Under the pieces are notes generated by a model. It was not told the origin of the DNA. It did no database searches and saw nothing but the letters and a program-made list of their open reading frames with translations. The translations under genes and the position numbers were made by a program. From NCBI GenBank assembly GCA_964631295.1, contig CAZVXI010000112.1, positions 1 through 10,647 on the forward strand: DNA of 10,647 nucleotides, written 5' to 3'. Positions within the stretch are counted from its first letter, which is position 1, and every line of letters starts with the position of its first letter. Of the stretch, positions 1 through 6,835 are shown piece by piece. This DNA comes from CAZVXI01 sp964631295 (GTDB lineage: Bacteria; Planctomycetota; Phycisphaerae; Phycisphaerales; SM1A02).

Positions 1-3000
1 TGCCGTTCGACATCGACATGCGACCCGTGCGCGTTGGTTGTTCTCGTTGTCGACGGGCTCGGCTGACGTGTGACGCCGCGATCGCTCGATGGAACGGCTT
101 GAGGCGCATCATCATCTTTCACGACGATGCGGGGCGTCCCGGCTCGTTGTTGCTGTTGTTGCGTTTCACCTGCGTTCGACTGCTTTTGCGATGGCCGTCG
201 CTTGGGCGCATGCTCTTCGCGATAACCGGGGATGAACTCCATGCCGAGCCATCGGAAGATGTAATCCACAAGCGACTTGGCGAAGGGGATGTCGCGGTTG
301 GTCGTCATGCCGTTGGGCTCGAAGCGCTGGTGGGCGAACTTCTTCACGAGCGAGTCCATCGGCACGCCGTACTGCAGCGCGACGCTGATGGCTGTGCCGA
401 GCGAGTCCATAAGCCCGCCGATGGTCGAGCCCTCTTTGCTCATGGTAATGAACAGTTCGCCCGGCGAGCCGTCTTCATAGAGCCCGACCGTGAGGTAGCC
501 CTCGTGCCCGGCCACGTTGAAGCGATGTGTGATGCTGCGGCGTGTTTCGGGCAGGCGCCGGCGCATCGGCCGTTCGATGATCCGCTCGACGATTCGCTCG
601 ACGAGTTGCGGCGAATCGTCATCTTCATCGTCTGCAACAACGGCAAGTTCGACGAGGTCGTCTTCGACTTCACCAAGGGCGTCATTGATCGCATCGGGGT
701 CGTCTTCATCAGTGTCACCTGCCGAGTCGGACTTGACGTTGAGCGGCTGGCTGAGTTTGCTGCCATCGCGATACAGCGCGTTTGCCTTGAGGCCGAGTTC
801 CCAACTCAGCCAGTACGCGGCCTTGATGTCCTCGACATCAGCATGAGATGGCAGGTTGATTGTTTTGGAGATAGCGCCGCTGATGAACGGCTGGGCCGCG
901 GCCATCATGCGGATGTGACCCTCAGGTGCAATAAACCGCTCACCAATCTTGCCGCACTTGTTTGCACAGTCGAACACGGCAATGTGTTCATCGCGCATGT
1001 GCGGAGCGCCCTCGATCGTTTGTGTTCCGCAGATCGCCGTGTTGAGTTCATCAATCTCGGCATTGGAAAGGCCCAGCGCACGAAGTCCATTGAAACTCAT
1101 GTCCGCACGGGCCTCGTCAGGATCGAACCCGACACCACGGAGAACGCCTTCGGGCATTGCCCAGGCGCTGAGAGCAAAGCCGATCTCGAACACAGTCGGC
1201 AGTGCGTTCTTGACGTTCTTCAGGTCGTCATCGCTGTATCCCTTCTTGCGCAGCCAGTCGGCGAACGTGCCACCAAACCTTGTTGATGCAGGCATCGGCA
1301 CTTCGAGCGAGAGCGAGCCCATCACGTACCGGAGGATCTCGACGATCTGCTCATCTGAGTACCCGAGCGCCTTGAGTGACGGTTTGAGTGATGCGTTGGC
1401 GATCTTGAAGTATCCGCCGCCTGCGAGTTTCTTGAACTTGACGAGCGCGAAGTCGGGTTCGACGCCGGTCGTGTCGCAATCCATGAGCAGGCCGATCGTT
1501 CCGGTCGGGGCGATGACCGTCGTCTGTGCGTTGCGATAGCCGGACTGTTCGCCCCACTGCAGGGCGTCATCCCATGCGCGCGTGGCCTGACTGAGCATCT
1601 CGCTTGCGTTGGCGATGTTCAGCCGCGCCTGCCGGAACAGTGCGTGATCGATCGACACCGGCCGCACCGTCAGCTGTTCGTATGCATCGGAATCGCGCGG
1701 GGTTCCGAATGCGGCCCTGCGGTGATTTCGAATGACGCGAAGCATGTCATCGCGGTTTTCTTCATAGCCGGGGAACGTACCCAGTTGCCGCGCCATCTTC
1801 GCGCTGGTCGCATACGAGCGCCCGGTAAGGATCGATGTGACAGCACCGCAAATTGCCCGGCCTTCATCACTGTCGTATGGGATGCCAGCTTGCATCAGCA
1901 TCGCGCCGAGGTTGGCATACCCCAGGCCAAGCGTGCGGAATCGGTAGCTCTGTTCGGCAATCTCGCGCGAAGGGAATGCAGCCATCAGAACTGAGATTTC
2001 CAGCACGATCGTCCACAGTTCGATTGCGTGTTCGAAGCCCGCGACATCGAATGTGCGCGTTTGTGAATCATACAACGTCAGCAGATTGATCGATGCGAGG
2101 TTGCATGCCGTGTTGTCGAGGAACATGTACTCACTGCACGGGTTGCTCGCATTGATGCGACCGCTGTTCGGGCAGGTGTGCCATTCATTGATGGTGCTGT
2201 CATACTGCACACCGGGGTCGGCGCATCGCCAGGCAGCGAAGCCGATCTGATCCCAGAGCTCGCGCGCCTTGAGCGACTTGATCGTCTCGCCCGTCGTGCG
2301 GGCCTTGAGTTTCCAGTTATCATCATCATCGACCGCCTCGAAGAACTCGTTGTTCAGCCGCACCGAGTTGTTGCTGTTCTGGCCACTGACGGTGTAGTAC
2401 GCCTCGCCGTTGAAGTCGTAACTGAGTTGCAGGCCGAGCTTCTCTGCAATGTCTCTCTGGTTGTCATCAAGATGCTTCAGACCTTCGACAAGCGCAGCGA
2501 CTTTCAGTTCCTCGCGCACCTTCCAGTTGATGAACTCTTCGATGTCCGGGTGGTCAGCATCGAGGCAGACCATCTTTGCGGCGCGGCGTGTCGTGCCGCC
2601 ACTCTTGATTGCGCCGGCAGCACGGTCGCCGATCTTGAGGAAACTCATGAGCCCGGAACTCTTGCCGCCGCCGGAGAGTGATTCGTTCTCGCCGCGAATC
2701 GCAGAGAAGTTTGTACCGGTGCCCGATCCGTACTTGAAAAGCCGCGCTTCACGCGTCCAGAGGTCCATGATGCCGCCATCACCGACGAGATCATCGTTGA
2801 CCTGCTGGATGAAACATGCGTGGGGTTGCGGGTGCGTGTACGCATCGGTTGCGAGCCGCGCTTCACCCGTTGCGGGATCGCATATCCAGTGGCCCTGCGC
2901 CGGGCCGCTGATGCCGTACGCCCAGTTCAGGCCGGTGTTGAACCACTGCGGGCTGTTGGGTGCTGCCATCTGGTGCAGCAACATGTGGCACAGTTCGTCA

Positions 3001-3362
3001 TAGAATGCCTCAGCGTCTTCGGGTGAATCGAAGTAGCCGTGCGCCTCCCCCCAGTGCCGCCAGCAGCCAGCGAGACGATGGATCACCTGCCGCGCGGACC
3101 TCTCCGGACCGGTGATGACATCGCCCTCACTGTCGCGCTGCACATCACCAAGTTCATTGCGCAGCGGCACGCCTGCCTTGCGGAAGTACTTACTCACCAT
3201 GATATCGGTGGCAAGCTGACTCCATGATTTGGGCACCTCGGCATCGTTCATCTCGAAGACGAGCGAGCCGTCTGCATTCGTGATGCGGCTCGTGCGAGTG
3301 GTCCACTCGACAGTGGAGAAGATATCAGTGTTCGGTTTCGTGAAGCGGCGGGGAATATGCAT
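1..3362 (-). CDS. nrdJ: Adenosylcobalamin-dependent (class II) ribonucleotide reductase NrdJ, C-terminus cut by window edge
   Basis: This enzyme reduces ribonucleotides to deoxyribonucleotides in the cytoplasm with a thiyl radical generated from adenosylcobalamin. The frame is open from the ATG at 3362 to the left edge (1120 full codons, no stop seen). Visible motifs: HACF with Cys183, GSGTGTN at 212-218, SNPCSEY with Asn407, Cys409 and Glu411, Cys420 in ACNLASINL, and APTGTIG around 618-624. By analogy with class II enzymes, Cys409 would carry the thiyl radical and Cys183/Cys420 would be the reducing dithiol pair. No ATP-cone precedes the catalytic domain. An acidic linker (about 880-918) and an Arg-rich stretch lead to a TSCPD-like domain (about 938-1040), followed by a polar tail with five consecutive Gln. 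The final Zn-ribbon or Cys pair of the family would lie outside the window. The start MHIPRRFTKP resembles family N-termini, but its ribosome binding site is weak. The gene lies downstream of dcd on the same strand, so co-transcription is likely. Confidence 0.95.
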   Translation of the reverse strand, partial: MHIPRRFTKPNTDIFSTVEWTTRTSRITNADGSLVFEMNDAEVPKSWSQLATDIMVSKYFRKAGVPLRNELGDVQRDSEGDVITGPERSARQVIHRLAGCWRHWGEAHGYFDSPEDAEAFYDELCHMLLHQMAAPNSPQWFNTGLNWAYGISGPAQGHWICDPATGEARLATDAYTHPQPHACFIQQVNDDLVGDGGIMDLWTREARLFKYGSGTGTNFSAIRGENESLSGGGKSSGLMSFLKIGDRAAGAIKSGGTTRRAAKMVCLDADHPDIEEFINWKVREELKVAALVEGLKHLDDNQRDIAEKLGLQLSYDFNGEAYYTVSGQNSNNSVRLNNEFFEAVDDDDNWKLKARTTGETIKSLKARELWDQIGFAAWRCADPGVQYDSTINEWHTCPNSGRINASNPCSEYMFLDNTACNLASINLLTLYDSQTRTFDVAGFEHAIELWTIVLEISVLMAAFPSREIAEQSYRFRTLGLGYANLGAMLMQAGIPYDSDEGRAICGAVTSILTGRSYATSAKMARQLGTFPGYEENRDDMLRVIRNHRRAAFGTPRDSDAYEQLTVRPVSIDHALFRQARLNIANASEMLSQATRAWDDALQWGEQSGYRNAQTTVIAPTGTIGLLMDCDTTGVEPDFALVKFKKLAGGGYFKIANASLKPSLKALGYSDEQIVEILRYVMGSLSLEVPMPASTRFGGTFADWLRKKGYSDDDLKNVKNALPTVFEIGFALSAWAMPEGVLRGVGFDPDEARADMSFNGLRALGLSNAEIDELNTAICGTQTIEGAPHMRDEHIAVFDCANKCGKIGERFIAPEGHIRMMAAAQPFISGAISKTINLPSHADVEDIKAAYWLSWELGLKANALYRDGSKLSQPLNVKSDSAGDTDEDDPDAINDALGEVEDDLVELAVVADDEDDDSPQLVERIVERIIERPMRRRLPETRRSITHRFNVAGHEGYLTVGLYEDGSPGELFITMSKEGSTIGGLMDSLGTAISVALQYGVPMDSLVKKFAHQRFEPNGMTTNRDIPFAKSLVDYIFRWLGMEFIPGYREEHAPKRRPSQKQSNAGETQQQQQRAGTPRIVVKDDDAPQAVPSSDRGVTRQPSPSTTRTTNAHGSHVDVER

Positions 3363-3467
3363 TGGTGTTTCCGGGAGTCGGTTTTCTGGGAAGTCTCTTT
3401 GCGGCGGACGTTTGACGATCAGTTCGATCACACGCGGCTGATGCAAGATGCCATTAGGCTTCTTGGA

Positions 3468-4040
3468 TCAATCCACCATTGGTAGCGTCAAGCCGCGCTG
3501 ATCCTGGTACTTGCCTGCCTTGTCTGCATAGCTGACAGCGCACACGCGATCGGCCTTGAGGAAGATCATCTGGGCGATGCCCTCGTTGGCGTAGACCTTT
3601 GCGGGGAGCGGGGTGGTGTTGCTGATTTCGAGCGTCACCTTGCCCCGCCATTCCGGCTCGAGCGGAGTGACGTTGACGATCAGGCCACAACGGGCGTATG
3701 TGCTCTTGCCGACACAGATAACGAGCATGTCACGCGGGATGTCGAACACCTCGACTGTCTCAGCGAGCGCGAACGAGTTGGGCGGAATGACGATGTGATC
3801 GCGGCCCGTGATGTCAGTATCGATCGTGATGAAGTAGTCGTCGGTGAATCTCTTCGGGTCGACGATCGCCTGCCCGCCGCTCGGGCTCACGTTTGTGAAG
3901 ACTTTGAAGATGGAGCCGACGCGGACGTCGTACCCATAGCTGGAAACGCCGTAGGAGACTCGGCCGGGGCGTTTCTCTGCGTCTTCGAAGGGTTCGATAC
4001 CCACCAGTTCACGAATCTGCGTGTCGCACAACACAGCCAT
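3468..4040 (-). CDS. dcd: dCTP deaminase
   Basis: Dcd hydrolyses dCTP to dUTP and ammonia, feeding thymidylate synthesis. The 190-residue protein has normal family length. Visible signatures: SSYGYDVR (33-40), IPPNSFALA (85-93), the nucleotide-binding GKSTYAR (111-117), EPEWRGKVTLEISNTT (128-143) with the expected catalytic Glu138, the ANEGIAQMIF segment (151-160), and the C-terminal SYADKAGKYQ element (170-179). It looks like the monofunctional deaminase rather than the bifunctional deaminase/dUTPase, but that distinction is inferred from overall similarity only. The start is well supported: a GGAGG lies 7 nt upstream of the ATG. It is the first gene of an apparent dcd-nrdJ operon, an arrangement that joins two steps of dNTP supply. 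The promoter lies about 190 nt upstream and carries NrdR-like boxes. Confidence 0.96.
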   Translation of the reverse strand: MAVLCDTQIRELVGIEPFEDAEKRPGRVSYGVSSYGYDVRVGSIFKVFTNVSPSGGQAIVDPKRFTDDYFITIDTDITGRDHIVIPPNSFALAETVEVFDIPRDMLVICVGKSTYARCGLIVNVTPLEPEWRGKVTLEISNTTPLPAKVYANEGIAQMIFLKADRVCAVSYADKAGKYQDQRGLTLPMVD

Positions 4041-4047
4041 CGGCCGT

Positions 4048-4052
4048 CCTCC
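4048..4052 (-). promoter_or_regulatory. Ribosome binding site of dcd
   Basis: A GGAGG on the minus strand sits 7 nt before the dcd ATG, ideal sequence and spacing. It fixes the dcd start. Confidence 0.85.
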
Positions 4053-4074
4053 AAGGTTGTCCCTCCGCGCGCAG

Positions 4075-4093
4075 AACAGCCACCCGGGCTGTT
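4075..4093 (-). other. Hairpin in the dcd leader, near the ribosome binding site
   Basis: Seven perfect base pairs (AACAGCC with GGCTGTT) close a five-base loop, 22 nt upstream of the GGAGG. No run of T follows, so it is not an intrinsic terminator. It could be a leader structure affecting translation or stability, but no function is shown by the sequence. Confidence 0.45.
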
Positions 4094-4128
4094 GAACCAG
4101 CGTTGGAGAGATGTCAGTTTCTTCGCGT

Positions 4129-4153
4129 CGCCATCCTGGCGGCCCGACGGGCC
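4129..4153 (-). other. Two adjoining small hairpins in the dcd leader
   Basis: CGCC/GGCG pairs around a five-base loop (4129-4141), directly abutting GGCCC/GGGCC around a three-base loop (4141-4153). They lie in the middle of the predicted 190-nt leader. The stems are short and GC-rich, so they could arise by chance in this base composition. Confidence 0.3.
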
Positions 4154-4232
4154 ACGCTTCTCGCGACCAGCCGACTCCACGCTACCCGCCTCCAGCCACC
4201 GAGAACCGGTTGTGGACTTGGGCAACTTCACT

Positions 4233-4260
4233 ATCGTACCACTACATCTGGTGTCTTCAA
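4233..4260 (-). promoter_or_regulatory. Predicted sigma-70 promoter for dcd-nrdJ
   Basis: Reading the minus strand, a -35-like TTGAAG (4260-4255) is followed after 16 bp by TACGAT (4238-4233), each matching the consensus at four of six positions. The base pattern TG-G directly before the -10 also gives an extended -10. Transcription would start near 4226, leaving a leader of about 190 nt before dcd. The spacer coincides exactly with an NrdR-like box, which fits repression by occlusion. The promoter is predicted by eye, and transcript-start mapping would decide it. Confidence 0.55.
4239..4254 (-). promoter_or_regulatory. NrdR box, promoter-proximal copy
   Basis: The minus strand reads ACACCAGATGTAGTGG. 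Against the published NrdR consensus acaCwAtATaTwGtgt it matches 12 of 16 positions, including all six strongly conserved ones (C4, A6, A8, T9, T11, G13). It fills the spacer between the predicted -35 and -10 of dcd-nrdJ. NrdR is a zinc-finger/ATP-cone repressor of ribonucleotide reductase genes. Finding its site ahead of nrdJ's operon is the expected context. No nrdR gene is in the window. Confidence 0.65.
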
Positions 4261-4269
4261 GATTTTCAG

Positions 4270-4285
4270 ACCCAGAATCTGGTAC
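4270..4285 (-). promoter_or_regulatory. NrdR box, distal tandem copy (weaker)
   Basis: The minus strand reads GTACCAGATTCTGGGT, 9 of 16 to the NrdR consensus but 5 of 6 at the conserved core; the T at position 11 is missing. It shares ACCAGAT with the proximal box, and the two are exactly 31 bp apart with a 15-bp gap, the usual tandem NrdR spacing of about three helical turns. It also holds a perfect CCAGA-T-TCTGG palindrome centred half a base off the box centre. Spacing supports the call more than the sequence match does. Confidence 0.5.
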
Positions 4286-4490
4286 TTTTGATCGGAACTT
4301 CGTAAATATCCGATGTCGCGGAGGTTAGCAGGATCGACGTGGATGTCGAACCTGGCCGGCCGGCGGTGGACATCCTTTCTGGGAGCGTCGCGATCACAAT
4401 ATCTTGTGGTCTTGCTGACGGTTGCCGACGTCTGCCTGCCGATGGTTCAGCACAGGCGGTGTGGCTGCATAAGACCGCTAGCATGCAACA
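4286..4490. other. uvrD-proximal half of the dcd-uvrD intergenic region
   Basis: About 205 bp before uvrD with no convincing gene. Apart from the NrdR-like box at 4394-4409 it shows only a GGCCGGCC palindrome around 4354-4361 and weak promoter-like words, such as CATAAG at 4469-4474, whose predicted start would leave a leader of about ten bases. No clear -35/-10 pair for uvrD was found. Confidence 0.5.
4394..4409 (+). promoter_or_regulatory. NrdR box upstream of uvrD
   Basis: The sequence TCACAATATCTTGTGG matches 13 of 16 positions of the NrdR consensus, including all six conserved core positions, and scores 13 of 16 on the other strand too. It is the core of a 20-bp imperfect palindrome (4392-4411) with CACAA and TTGTG arms around TATC. 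It ends 81 bp before the uvrD ATG and lies 353 bp upstream of the dcd start. A weak -10-like TATCTT overlaps it on the plus strand, without a good -35. I found no tandem partner at 21 or 31 bp on either side. Confidence 0.6.
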
Positions 4491-6830
4491 ATGGACTGCG
4501 ACCACGACCCAGCCCTGGCGGGCGACCAACGCGGACTTTTGGGCGGGCTCACCGACGCGCAGCAGCAGGCGGTGACCCACGTCGACGGCCCGCTGCTGGT
4601 CCTCGCCGGTCCGGGCTCGGGAAAGACAACGGTGGTGACGCGTCGCGTCGCCTATCTCGTCAGTCAGGGAATCCCCGCGTGGTCGATCCTCGCATTGACA
4701 TTCACAAATAAGGCCGCCGGCGAGATGCGCGATCGGATCGAATCACGTCTCCCGACGGATCTCCCTGGTCGCCGCGGTTTGACCGTCACGACTTTCCACT
4801 CATTTTGCGCTCGGCTGCTGCGGCGATACGCGGCTGAAGCAGGCCTCGAACAGAATTACTCCATCTACGACACTGCCGACCAGCGAGATGCCGTCAAACA
4901 GGCCCTCACACGTGCGGAGATGAACACGAAGAACTGGTCGCCTGCTTCTGTCTTGTCGGAGATCAGCAATGCGAAGAACAAGCTGCTCGACGCAACCGAG
5001 TACGCGGCCCAGGCGAGCGACTTCTATCACCGGTCCATCGCAAAGGCCTATGCAGCGTATGAGAAAATCCTGTCGGACAACGATGCGCTTGACTTCGATG
5101 ACTTGCTCATGCGGACGGCCAATATGCTCAGGTACGAGCCAACAGTACGTGAGGAACTGCAGGATCGCTTCCAGTATCTGCTCATTGATGAGTACCAGGA
5201 CACGAACCATGCTCAGTTTCTGATAGCGCATACGCTGGCATCCGCGCATAAGAACATCTGCGTCGTGGGTGACCCTGACCAGTCGATCTACGGCTGGCGT
5301 GGTGCCGATATCCGGAACATTCTTGAGTTTGAGCAGCATTATCCTGACGCGGCGCTCGTTCCACTTGGGCAGAACTTCCGAAGCACGGGCCATATCGTGG
5401 CGGTCGCAGCGGAGTTGATCTCGCACAACACACAGCGCAAACACAAGCACCTGCACACAGAACTTGACGATGGTGAGAAGCCGACCATCGTATCCTGCCG
5501 CGATGAACATCACGAGGCTGCACTCATCACTGATACGTTCCGCAGCCTGAACGATGCATACGGCACACCGTGGAAAGAAATGGCGGTCGTATATCGCATG
5601 AACTCGCTCAGCCGTGTGCTGGAAGAGGCGTTCCGGCGTACTGGCATTCCCTACGTCATCGCGCGGGGGACGGCGTTTTATGACCGGAAGGAAGTAAAAG
5701 ACGCGGTCGCGTATTTGCGGGTCATCGTGAACCCGAATGACGAGATATCGCTCAGGAGGATCATCAACACACCGACGCGCGGCATCGGCAAGACGACAAT
5801 GGAAAGGCTGGAACTGCATGCCATTCATCGGCAGGTATCACTCCTGCAGGCGATGCGTGAATCGTCGTCCGTGAACGGGCTTGGCCCCCGCGCGATCAAA
5901 GCGATTGAACATTTCGTGGCGATGCTCGATGACTGGCGGACAAGTGAGCAGGGAACGCTCATGGAAACCACGACACACACCGTTGAACTTGCGGATCTCG
6001 TGGAACGTGTGGTGCGCGAGTCCGGTCTCGAAGTGAGTTATGCCAGGAGCCGGCTCGAAGAAGATGAAGAGCGGCTGGAGAACCTTGGCGAGTTGATCAG
6101 CGCAGCATCGCAGTTTGAAATGCCGGCCGAGAATGAAGGCGCACCAGAGATCAACGACCGGCCGACGGAGAACCAGCCTGCAGAGCGGGTTCCCTCGGTC
6201 ATACGCCAACTCGCCGCGTTCCTCGAATCGATCGCACTGGTAGCCGATGCCGATGCCATCAACCCGGAGCATGGTGCGGTGACCTTGCTTACACTGCATA
6301 CTGCCAAGGGCCTTGAGTATGAAGCCGTTGCCGTGGCTGGTCTTGAGGAGGGCTTGCTGCCGCATGGCCGCGCGCTCGAAAGCGCCTCGGAGCTTGAAGA
6401 GGAGCGGCGTCTTGCGTTCGTTGGCATGACCCGCGCCAAGCGGCACCTGCTGCTGACGCGCGCGTCAGTTCGAACCCATCGCGGACTGCGCGAGCGCACA
6501 ATCCCGAGTCAGTTCCTGCGGGAACTCCCCGAAGATCACATCACCGCGGTTGATCAATCTGGCTTCGGGGAGCGGGCGGCGCTCTCAGGCACCGAATTCG
6601 ACGATCCGAGCATAGAGCCATTTTACGACGATCTTCAGCACGCCCCCGATGCATATGGCGGGGTGGGAAACATGTCGGTAGGCGCGCTGGTGCGACATCC
6701 GACATTCGGCGTTGGCCGTATTGAAGCAATCACAAGGCGTCCAGCCGGTTCGAGTGCGCGCGTCGCTTTCACAAGCGGCACCGTGAAGACGCTCATCCTC
6801 GACTATGCAAAGCTGGAGTTAGTCGATTAA
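4491..6830 (+). CDS. uvrD: ATP-dependent 3'-5' DNA helicase, UvrD/PcrA family
   Basis: This superfamily-1A helicase unwinds DNA in nucleotide-excision and mismatch repair and clears proteins or RNA polymerase from DNA. The motifs appear in order in the 779-residue protein: Q-motif LTDAQQQAV (20-28), Walker A AGPGSGKT (39-46), motif Ia LTFTNKAA (69-76), TTFHSFC (100-106), Walker B LLIDEYQD (230-237), motif III VVGDPDQSIYGWRGAD (258-273), motif IV LGQNFRST (292-299), motif V TLLTLHTAKGLEY (598-610) and motif VI RRLAFVGMTRAK (639-650). An acidic insert (about 543-570) sits in the 2B region. Residues 728-779 look like the C-terminal Tudor-like fold of PcrA/UvrD (GALVRHPTFGVG...), known in relatives to contact RNA polymerase. 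An in-frame TAG lies just upstream, so the ATG at 4491 is the earliest start. No convincing Shine-Dalgarno precedes it. The gene is divergent from dcd. PcrA is an equally valid name. Confidence 0.96.
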   Translation: MDCDHDPALAGDQRGLLGGLTDAQQQAVTHVDGPLLVLAGPGSGKTTVVTRRVAYLVSQGIPAWSILALTFTNKAAGEMRDRIESRLPTDLPGRRGLTVTTFHSFCARLLRRYAAEAGLEQNYSIYDTADQRDAVKQALTRAEMNTKNWSPASVLSEISNAKNKLLDATEYAAQASDFYHRSIAKAYAAYEKILSDNDALDFDDLLMRTANMLRYEPTVREELQDRFQYLLIDEYQDTNHAQFLIAHTLASAHKNICVVGDPDQSIYGWRGADIRNILEFEQHYPDAALVPLGQNFRSTGHIVAVAAELISHNTQRKHKHLHTELDDGEKPTIVSCRDEHHEAALITDTFRSLNDAYGTPWKEMAVVYRMNSLSRVLEEAFRRTGIPYVIARGTAFYDRKEVKDAVAYLRVIVNPNDEISLRRIINTPTRGIGKTTMERLELHAIHRQVSLLQAMRESSSVNGLGPRAIKAIEHFVAMLDDWRTSEQGTLMETTTHTVELADLVERVVRESGLEVSYARSRLEEDEERLENLGELISAASQFEMPAENEGAPEINDRPTENQPAERVPSVIRQLAAFLESIALVADADAINPEHGAVTLLTLHTAKGLEYEAVAVAGLEEGLLPHGRALESASELEEERRLAFVGMTRAKRHLLLTRASVRTHRGLRERTIPSQFLRELPEDHITAVDQSGFGERAALSGTEFDDPSIEPFYDDLQHAPDAYGGVGNMSVGALVRHPTFGVGRIEAITRRPAGSSARVAFTSGTVKTLILDYAKLELVD

Positions 6831-6835
6831 GGTCG

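Noticed and set aside
144..162. GTT/GCT trinucleotide-like repeat
   Set aside because: It is coding sequence for the Gln run in the NrdJ tail, too short and mixed to be a separate repeat element.
18..1286. Plus-strand open frame of 422 codons opposite nrdJ
   Set aside because: It lies antisense to clearly conserved NrdJ sequence and its translation shows no family motif. Long antisense frames are common in GC-rich genes.
4129..4145. Possible cobalamin-riboswitch B12 box in the dcd leader
   Set aside because: Only a short GCCAGGA word agrees with the consensus. It is better explained as half of a small hairpin.
4231..4446. Minus-strand open frame in the dcd-uvrD gap that reads like a protein tail (DPANLRDIGYLRSSDQ)
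   Set aside because: There is no ATG, GTG or TTG start at its beginning, and it runs through the promoter and all three boxes. It might be a decayed gene remnant, but nothing supports that.
4266..4580. Minus-strand frame with a lipoprotein-like start (LAVLCSHTAC)
   Set aside because: It covers the uvrD start and the NrdR-like box, has no ribosome binding site, and the rest of the peptide is low-complexity. The lipobox resemblance is probably chance.
4800..5828. Minus-strand open frame of 342 codons opposite uvrD
   Set aside because: It overlaps the helicase motif region entirely and its translation resembles no known protein.
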